Shown here: positions 29,079 to 35,167 of the stretch, piece by piece
Layout: every line of letters starts with the position of its first letter
Numbering within the stretch: the first letter of the stretch is position 1
Source: Saprospiraceae bacterium
GTDB taxonomy: Bacteria > Bacteroidota > Bacteroidia > Chitinophagales > Saprospiraceae
NCBI GenBank assembly: GCA_019634275.1
Contig: JAHQVP010000251.1
Span: 1 to 35,167, forward strand
Length of the DNA: 35,167 bases
Direction: 5' to 3'
The notes under the pieces: model-generated
What the model was told of the DNA's origin: nothing
What the model saw: the letters and a program-made list of their open reading frames with translations, nothing else
The model's database searches: none
Program-made: the position numbers and the translations under genes

Positions 29079-31913
29079 TTGAAAGACTTTCTAAGACGAC
29101 ATCTGGGACCTTCCACAGATGAATTGACGCAGATGCTCTCCAGCCTGGGTGTGGCGTCTTTAGATTCCTTGATTGATCAGACGGTGCCTTCCGACATTCG
29201 GATGACGGAACCCTTGGACATTGAGGAAGGATTGACTGAGTACGCTTATTTGAAACACCTCAAGCAAATGACGGCAAAGAACGTCCGTCATAGATCTTAC
29301 ATCGGCATGGGCTACTACGGCACGGTCACCCCTCCTGTAATCCAACGCAACATTCTGGAAAACCCCGGCTGGTATACCCAGTATACCCCCTATCAGGCTG
29401 AAATAGCACAGGGACGGCTGGAAGCACTACTCAATTTTCAAACCGTCGTCAGTGACTTGACAGCACTCCCGATTTCTAATGCGTCGCTGCTCGATGAAGC
29501 AACCGCAGCAGCAGAGGCCATGGCCATGGTATATGCCATGTACCAAAAGAAAAACCGTAAGTCGACGATCAATACATTTTTTGTGGACGACCATGTTTTT
29601 CCCCATACTGTGGAGGTCTTACACACCAGAGCAGCACCCTTAGGCATAAAGATTCAGAGGGGTTCTTGGACAGATTTAGATCACAGCCAGGTATTTGGCA
29701 GCCTCTTGCAATATCCTAATGCGCAGGGGAAAATCGAGGACTACCGGGATTTTGCTGCTTCTGCACGCGACCATGGCAGTTATGTGATCGCAGCTTGTGA
29801 CCTATTGGCGTTAACCTTGGTTACCCCCCCTGGCGAATGGGGCGCACATGTAGCCGTGGGGACTACTCAGCGATTTGGCATACCGATGGGTTTTGGTGGA
29901 CCGCATGCCGCCTACCTGGCCACAGAAGATGATTTCAAACGTCAGCTCCCCGGTCGCATCATTGGTCTTTCTGTAGATCGAAGTGGAAATCCTGCCCTGC
30001 GAATGGCATTGCAGACCCGCGAGCAACACATACGCAGAGAAAAAGCAACCTCAAACATCTGCACCGCTCAAGCACTCCTTGCCATCATGGCCGGCATGTA
30101 TGCGGTCTATCACGGATCGGAGGGGCTTACCTTCATTGCCAAAGACATTGCCACAAAAGCCAGTTGCGCTGCAGCTGCTCTTAGGAAGCAGGGTTGGCAA
30201 GTGATGCATGATGATTTCTTCGATACCATCAGAATTTCTTGCTCAAATGAAGATTCTGCTCGAATCCGAGCGCGTTCGCAGGAGCAACACATGAATTTTT
30301 GGTATGACGAAGAGGGCTTTCAGTTTTCTATAGACGAAACCACCACTTGGAAGGAACTGACTCGCATTCTTAAAGTCCTCGAAACCGAATCCGATCAAGG
30401 GCAGACCGATCCATCCATCTCCTCGCACCTATCTAGACAGTCCTCCTTTCTAGGTCATCCCGTATTCTCTCAGTACCGTACGGAGACAAAAATGATGCGA
30501 TACATCAAATCACTGGAGAATAAAGATCTTTCCCTCATGCATGCTATGATACCGCTGGGATCATGCACCATGAAATTAAATGCCGCTACGCAGCTGATGC
30601 CCTTGACCTGGGATAAGATTGCTCATGTACACCCTTTTGCCCCCGCCAATCAGGTGCATGGATATCTTGAAATGATTGACCAACTTGGCCGAGATCTCTG
30701 TGAGATTACCGGTTTTACCGCTTGTTCGTTTCAGCCCAATTCCGGCGCCCAAGGAGAATTTACGGGCCTGATGGTGATTCGGGCTTATCACAATGCGCGC
30801 GATGAAGGCCATCGAAATATAGCATTGATCCCAACTTCGGCCCATGGCACCAATCCAGCCAGTGCAGTCATGGCAGGTATGAAAGTAGTGTTGGTGCAAT
30901 GTGATGAAGATGGGAATATTAATGCCGAGGATCTCCGGGCCAAAGCCGAAGAGCATCAAACCAATCTTTCCTGTTTGATGATTACCTATCCTTCAACACA
31001 TGGAGTGTTTGAGGAAGGCATTCGCGAGATCTGTGCCACCATCCATCAACATGGAGGCTTGGTCTATATGGACGGGGCCAATATGAATGCCCAAGTCGGG
31101 CTGACCAGCCCAGGGCACATTGGTGCTGATGTATGCCACCTTAATCTGCACAAGACATTTGCCATACCACATGGCGGTGGAGGACCTGGCATGGGCCCCA
31201 TTTGTGTGAACGACAAATTAGCCAGTTATCTCCCCGGCCACTTGCATGTTCCTCTCCAGGACGAAGCCATCTCCGCTGTCTCAGCCGCACCTTTTGGCAG
31301 TGCAAGCATATTGGCCATTTCGTACGGTTACATCAGACTATTGGGCGGCAAAGGACTTACCCAATCCACTAAAGTCGCTATTCTCAATGCAAACTACATC
31401 AGGCAGCGATTGCAGGATCAATATCCAGTGCTGTATCTGGGGAAGCACGGATTCAGTGCCCACGAGCTTATTCTCGATCTCCGTCCTTTCAAGGCATCAG
31501 GGATCGGCGCAGAGGACGTAGCAAAGCGCCTGATTGACTATGGATTTCATGCGCCTACCCTCTCTTTCCCCGTACCAGGTACTTTAATGATAGAACCAAC
31601 AGAAAGTGAAGACCTGCTCGAATTGGATCGCTTTTGCGAAGCAATGATTGAGATTAGGAATGAAATTGAAGAGGTCATCAATGGCACTTTTTCCGCCGAG
31701 GACAATGTGCTGGTCAATGCGCCTCATACCATGGAGCATGTATCGGCTGATGTTTGGCCACATTCCTACAGCCGTGCAAAAGCTGCTTATCCTTTGCCCT
31801 GGCTAAGGCATGCCCACAAATTCTGGGCGCCGGTAGGAAGGGTGGACAATGCATACGGAGATCGAAATCTCATCTGTACATGTCCTCCAATTGAAGCCTA
31901 TGCAGAAGTCTGA
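29079..31913 (+). CDS. gcvP: Glycine dehydrogenase (decarboxylating), P protein
   Basis: PLP enzyme of the glycine cleavage system, which decarboxylates glycine and passes the aminomethyl group to the H protein. The 944-residue fused form contains both halves. Landmarks: FLRRHLGPS at the start, YIGMGYYGTVTPPVIQRNI, NASLLDEATAAAEAM, SGAQGEFTGLMVIRAYH, and the PLP-lysine motif HLNLHKTFAIPHGGGGPG. The start appears to be TTG at 29079: the protein aligns from that codon and the upstream in-frame ATG (28995) meets a stop. gcvT and gcvH are not adjacent. It overlaps hldD by 14 bases. Confidence 0.96.
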   Translation: MKDFLRRHLGPSTDELTQMLSSLGVASLDSLIDQTVPSDIRMTEPLDIEEGLTEYAYLKHLKQMTAKNVRHRSYIGMGYYGTVTPPVIQRNILENPGWYTQYTPYQAEIAQGRLEALLNFQTVVSDLTALPISNASLLDEATAAAEAMAMVYAMYQKKNRKSTINTFFVDDHVFPHTVEVLHTRAAPLGIKIQRGSWTDLDHSQVFGSLLQYPNAQGKIEDYRDFAASARDHGSYVIAACDLLALTLVTPPGEWGAHVAVGTTQRFGIPMGFGGPHAAYLATEDDFKRQLPGRIIGLSVDRSGNPALRMALQTREQHIRREKATSNICTAQALLAIMAGMYAVYHGSEGLTFIAKDIATKASCAAAALRKQGWQVMHDDFFDTIRISCSNEDSARIRARSQEQHMNFWYDEEGFQFSIDETTTWKELTRILKVLETESDQGQTDPSISSHLSRQSSFLGHPVFSQYRTETKMMRYIKSLENKDLSLMHAMIPLGSCTMKLNAATQLMPLTWDKIAHVHPFAPANQVHGYLEMIDQLGRDLCEITGFTACSFQPNSGAQGEFTGLMVIRAYHNARDEGHRNIALIPTSAHGTNPASAVMAGMKVVLVQCDEDGNINAEDLRAKAEEHQTNLSCLMITYPSTHGVFEEGIREICATIHQHGGLVYMDGANMNAQVGLTSPGHIGADVCHLNLHKTFAIPHGGGGPGMGPICVNDKLASYLPGHLHVPLQDEAISAVSAAPFGSASILAISYGYIRLLGGKGLTQSTKVAILNANYIRQRLQDQYPVLYLGKHGFSAHELILDLRPFKASGIGAEDVAKRLIDYGFHAPTLSFPVPGTLMIEPTESEDLLELDRFCEAMIEIRNEIEEVINGTFSAEDNVLVNAPHTMEHVSADVWPHSYSRAKAAYPLPWLRHAHKFWAPVGRVDNAYGDRNLICTCPPIEAYAEV

Positions 31914-32883
31914 TGATCTCATCGTGGTCACGGGAGGTGCCGGCTTCATTGGAAGTTGCCTCATTGCCGACCTCAATCAAAAGGGGTTTCAGAATATTTT
32001 GGTGGTCGATGATTTTAACCGCTTAGAAAAGATTCGCAACCTCGGAGACAAGAAGATCACCGGGCTTAAGCACAGAGATGATTTTTTGATCTGGTTGGAC
32101 ACCTATGGCGAAGAGGTTCATATGGTCTACCACATAGGTGCCCGCACAGATACTGCCGAAAGCGACAGCCGAATTTTTGACGAACTCAACCTGGAATATT
32201 CGAAGCGCATATGGAAATCCTGCTCGCGCTTAAAAATACCTCTGCTCTACGCATCAAGTGCCGCCACCTATGGCTTGGGGGAATCGGGATATCAAGATCG
32301 ACACGATCTGGTCGACCGTCTGGTCCCCTTAAATCCCTACGGTCGCTCAAAGAACGATTTTGATGCTTGGGCCCTGCGCCAGACAAGTCATCCTCCACAC
32401 TGGTATGGTTTGAAGTTCTTTAACGTCTTTGGACCCAATGAATACCACAAGGGGCGGATGGCCAGCGTAATTTTTCACACGCATCGACAAATTCAGAAGA
32501 CAGGAGCGATGAAACTATTTCGATCTCATCGGGCCGATATTCAAGATGGTCAGCAGTCTCGTGATTTCATTTATATCAAGGACCTGCTCAAAATGATCGA
32601 CTTCTTTAGCAGAAACAGACCCGAGTCCGGACTGTACAATTGCGGCACGGGCACCGCTCGTACGTTTTATGATCTGGCAACAGGGGTTTTCAGTGCGCTT
32701 AAGATGGAGCCTAAAATCTCCTTTATAGATACCCCATTGGATATCCGCGAAACGTACCAGTACTTTACCCAAGCTGATCTGAGCAAAGTCCGTGCAGCAG
32801 GATACTCGCACACTTTTATGTCGTTGGAGAAAGCCATCCATGACTACGTGACCGCGTACCTTGAGACGGACAGTTATGCATAA
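31900..32883 (+). CDS. hldD: ADP-L-glycero-D-manno-heptose 6-epimerase
   Basis: Last enzyme of ADP-heptose synthesis for the lipopolysaccharide inner core. The 327-residue SDR protein begins VVTGGAGFIGSCLIADL (NAD-binding), then HIGARTDTAESD, LLYASSAATYG and the catalytic Tyr/Lys in NPYGRSKNDF; FNVFGPNEYHKGRMASV and RDFIYIKDL are typical of HldD/RfaD. I start at ATG 31900 (MQKSDDLIVVTGG), overlapping the end of gcvP. The neighbours have no functional link to LPS, so the operon is mixed. Confidence 0.92.
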   Translation: MQKSDDLIVVTGGAGFIGSCLIADLNQKGFQNILVVDDFNRLEKIRNLGDKKITGLKHRDDFLIWLDTYGEEVHMVYHIGARTDTAESDSRIFDELNLEYSKRIWKSCSRLKIPLLYASSAATYGLGESGYQDRHDLVDRLVPLNPYGRSKNDFDAWALRQTSHPPHWYGLKFFNVFGPNEYHKGRMASVIFHTHRQIQKTGAMKLFRSHRADIQDGQQSRDFIYIKDLLKMIDFFSRNRPESGLYNCGTGTARTFYDLATGVFSALKMEPKISFIDTPLDIRETYQYFTQADLSKVRAAGYSHTFMSLEKAIHDYVTAYLETDSYA

Positions 32884-33316
32884 CAAACACTTGGGAATAT
32901 TACTTATGGGCCTATTGACGCTGGGATCATTTGGATTGGTACCGGGACAATCTCTGGGAGACTACCAATGGAAAAAGAGAATTGTATTGATTGATATCGT
33001 AGCGCTTTCTCATGAGGCCTTGGATTTGCAGTTGCGCTTAGCGCAGGGGCCGGGATATGCAGAAAGAGATATTCTAGTCCTCGTGCACCATAACGGAACA
33101 ACGTACGATGCTAATCTCAAGGCCATCAATCTTGACTTGGCAAGGGTGAGGCACGAACTAGGCAAGGGGGAAGATCAGTTGTTGCTCATCGGCAAAGATG
33201 GTACCATCAAATTGCGACACACGCTTCCAACAGAAGACGCCGTACTCTTTCATCTGATCGATCAGATGCCAATGCGTCGCTCCGAAATGCGCAACGAGAA
33301 GAAAAAAAAGAAATAG
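32876..33316 (+). CDS. Exported DUF4174-like protein
   Basis: A 146-residue protein with a signal peptide (HLGILLMGLLTLGSFGLVPGQ). The remainder reads DYQWKKRIVLIDI near the N-terminus and LLLIGKDGTIKLR later, the two strands that mark DUF4174; the fold is thought to be thioredoxin-like but no CxxC is present. It ends in a Lys-rich tail (NEKKKKK). I start at ATG 32876, overlapping hldD by 8 bases. panC starts directly after its stop. Function unknown; likely periplasmic. Confidence 0.8.
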   Translation: MHNKHLGILLMGLLTLGSFGLVPGQSLGDYQWKKRIVLIDIVALSHEALDLQLRLAQGPGYAERDILVLVHHNGTTYDANLKAINLDLARVRHELGKGEDQLLLIGKDGTIKLRHTLPTEDAVLFHLIDQMPMRRSEMRNEKKKKK

Positions 33317-34168
33317 ATGCATGTATTCACCACACATAGTGGGCTGACATCCTATTTGTCGGCCTTCCAGGACTCTTCGCTGACCATTGGGTGCGTTCCA
33401 ACTATGGGAGCGCTTCATAAGGGACACATGGCCCTCATGCAAAAAGCCAAGAGTGAGACAGACTTGGTAGTGGCGACGATCTTTGTCAATCCCACTCAGT
33501 TTAACGAAAAAGCAGACCTGACTAACTACCCCAAACCACTTGCCAAAGACATAGGCATGCTAGAAGCTGCCGAAGTTGATGTCCTATTTCTTCCTACTGA
33601 AAGCGTGGTATATCCACCGGATTTTGAAGCTGTACAGGTGGACCTCGCTGGTCTCGACCTGGTCATGGAGGGGAAGTTTAGACCAGGCCACTTCGCTGGA
33701 GTAGTCACCGTTGTGCACCGACTGCTGGAGTTGGTAGAACCAAATCGCCTATATATGGGTCTTAAAGACTATCAACAACAAGCCATCATCTCCCACATGA
33801 TCGAAGCGCTCCGTCTGGAGGTTGACTTGATTCCATGTCCGATTGTCAGAGAAGATGATGGTCTGGCTTATAGCTCGCGCAATGCCAGACTGACTACTAA
33901 GCACCGACAAATTGCTTCTAGCATACATAATGTCTTGCTGAAGTGTAAACAAAAGTGCGCTAGTGACCCTGTCAAAGAGGTGAGGGTCTGGGCCATTGAT
34001 GCGCTCAACAGCGCAGGGTTTCGTACAGAATACGTTGAGTTCGTGGATGGCAAGACACTCCAATCAATTGATCGGATGGATGATCATAGTCTGGTTATTG
34101 CTTGTGTTGCCTCTTGGTTGGGTGAAGTACGATTGATTGACAACATGGTCATGAAAGGTAGGCTGTAG
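33317..34168 (+). CDS. panC: Pantothenate synthetase (pantoate--beta-alanine ligase)
   Basis: ATP-dependent condensation of pantoate with beta-alanine, the final step to pantothenate for coenzyme A. The 283-residue protein shows CVPTMGALHKGHMALM (HIGH-type motif), TIFVNPTQFNEK, VMEGKFRPGHFAGV with VVTVV, and MGLKDYQQQAII in place of the usual GEKDyQQ. SSRNARL is the KMSKS-like loop. It begins on the base after the DUF4174 stop and is the last gene of the gcvP operon; panB and panD are absent. Confidence 0.96.
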   Translation: MHVFTTHSGLTSYLSAFQDSSLTIGCVPTMGALHKGHMALMQKAKSETDLVVATIFVNPTQFNEKADLTNYPKPLAKDIGMLEAAEVDVLFLPTESVVYPPDFEAVQVDLAGLDLVMEGKFRPGHFAGVVTVVHRLLELVEPNRLYMGLKDYQQQAIISHMIEALRLEVDLIPCPIVREDDGLAYSSRNARLTTKHRQIASSIHNVLLKCKQKCASDPVKEVRVWAIDALNSAGFRTEYVEFVDGKTLQSIDRMDDHSLVIACVASWLGEVRLIDNMVMKGRL

Positions 34169-34192
34169 CCCGATAGATCAACGTTACCCACT

Positions 34193-35167
34193 CTAGCGGC
34201 CTTGTAACTGGATAGGTTCTATCCGTAGGGCACTTAGCCCCACTGCTCCTTGAAGAGGCTCAATGGCAACTTCCTCAATATTGGGATGCAGCAGGCCCTC
34301 GCGGATGAGGTAGTTAAGGTATTGCATATACTCCCGCTTATCCTTTTGTTGTATGAAGGCAATGGCGATCTTACCATCAGCAGTCAATCGCTCCGTGGAG
34401 TCAAGCACCAGTGCCTTGTCCAGTCTTTTCTTCAATATTTCATAGCGCACGTCCTGAGCCCCTTCCACATCAAAACGTTTCTCATCCATGCGAAACTGGA
34501 TGGAAATAGTGGAGTCATGGACAAAAATCAAAAAGGACAAAGAGAGGTCAATGGGCAACTCAGGTCTGAGCTGCTGTAATCGCCGCTTAATTTCAACCAT
34601 ACTCCTCAATTGCCACAGCCGCAGGTTTTGTAAGTGATGGTGGGCAAAGGTGCCATTCTGCAGAAGCGATTGTCCTACATAGAGGTTGTACTCCACCCCG
34701 TCCGTCTGAAACTTCTCAAAAAAGTGAGGAACCAGTTTCTGGTTCTGCTGCTCTTGCTCATTGAGATAACGGGTGATGGTGCGGTTGATCATCCGTACAC
34801 TCTGATCGAATTGTCTACGTGCCTCATTGAGCGTATCCAGATCGGGATCCAACTTGTCCAGATACTGTTTAATCAACAAGTCACGCGCTACTTCATCTTC
34901 TGTCCCAATCTTGCGCAGCAAAGTATTGACTTCTCGAATCAACTGTATGGCGTTGGCCTCTGCATCAGTAGAGTAATCTACCTTTAAGTGCTTGCTGTGC
35001 TCTTGCAGCTCAGACATCCATTTGCGCAGCAGATCAATTTTTGTGCGCTCGTAGACCCCTACCAGGACTTGACCCAGCTCATCTAAATTGTTGATCAAAT
35101 CATACCGAATGGCCTCACTACGGATAGCCGTCGAATCATTAATATCAATCTGCCCGTAGATGGCATG
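34193..35167 (-). CDS. C-terminal part of a large protein, possibly GAF-domain associated (partial)
   Basis: The track starts this ORF at a TTG at 35098, but the frame stays open upstream to the window edge (reading YGQIDINDSTAIRSEAI), so this is the end of a longer protein. It is helical and charged, with coiled-coil-like segments, then a strand-containing region (LSLSFLIFVHDSTISIQFRMDEKRF) and a terminal KIAIAFIQQKDKREYMQYL region. The 'YGqiDI.dSt..R..AI..DLi' pattern recalls large Bacteroidota proteins annotated as GAF-domain containing; I hold this weakly. It converges with panC (24-base gap). No catalytic motif is visible. Confidence 0.7.
   Translation of the reverse strand, partial: HAIYGQIDINDSTAIRSEAIRYDLINNLDELGQVLVGVYERTKIDLLRKWMSELQEHSKHLKVDYSTDAEANAIQLIREVNTLLRKIGTEDEVARDLLIKQYLDKLDPDLDTLNEARRQFDQSVRMINRTITRYLNEQEQQNQKLVPHFFEKFQTDGVEYNLYVGQSLLQNGTFAHHHLQNLRLWQLRSMVEIKRRLQQLRPELPIDLSLSFLIFVHDSTISIQFRMDEKRFDVEGAQDVRYEILKKRLDKALVLDSTERLTADGKIAIAFIQQKDKREYMQYLNYLIREGLLHPNIEEVAIEPLQGAVGLSALRIEPIQLQGR

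Overview
This window looks like ordinary chromosomal DNA from a member of the phylum Bacteroidota. Evidence is the repeated promoter -7 element TA(T/C)CTTTG just upstream of gene starts (atpD, scpA, dnaE, mgsA, mnmG, yceD, metK), a short second DnaE polymerase of the kind common in Bacteroidota, a secreted lamin-tail protein with a FlgD-like C-terminus, and small exported proteins resembling DUF3299, DUF4174 and YXWGXW families. A Saprospirales-like lineage is possible, but I cannot place it below phylum. Coding density is very high and no gene-free stretch exceeds about 300 bases. I see no tRNA, rRNA, CRISPR array, insertion sequence or prophage.

Layout. 1-631 (-): start of atpD, running off the left edge. 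745-5574 (+): an overlapping three-gene cassette, DUF5691-like HEAT-type protein / MoxR-type AAA+ ATPase / DUF5682 protein. This is the most unusual system here: a probable ATP-driven chaperone module in which the usual VWA partner is not visible. 5624-6385 (-): scpA (condensin kleisin). 6464-9309 (+): RsmI-like methyltransferase, acyl-CoA ligase, small two-helix membrane protein. 9326-14741 (-): a DNA-damage block of mgsA, uvrC and a DnaE2/ImuC-like polymerase. 14808-16010 (+): pgk. 16015-18427 (-): coiled-coil protein of unknown function and asd. 18488-21522 (+): lamin-tail secreted protein, a membrane-anchored EEP-fold protein that has lost catalytic residues, and dgkA. 21670-24662 (-): exported YXWGXW-like protein, mnmG, DUF3299 exported protein. 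24866-27596 (+): tightly packed operon yceD, rpmF, ridA, trpS, FAH-family hydrolase. 27660-28919 (+): metK with a clear terminator. 29079-34168 (+): overlapping operon gcvP (UUG start), hldD, DUF4174 protein, panC. 34193-35167 (-): C-terminal part of a large protein entering from the right edge.

How the genes relate. Most are housekeeping: energy (atpD, pgk), chromosome segregation (scpA), translation and tRNA modification (rpmF, trpS, mnmG), SAM and one-carbon metabolism (metK, gcvP), lysine/threonine/methionine supply (asd), CoA precursor (panC), envelope (hldD, dgkA) and DNA repair (uvrC, dnaE). The main points for a second look are the MoxR/DUF5682 cassette, a Thr-to-Pro change in the Walker A motif of AtpD, the likely EEP pseudoenzyme, the mgsA-uvrC pairing, and short or near-leaderless promoter spacings.
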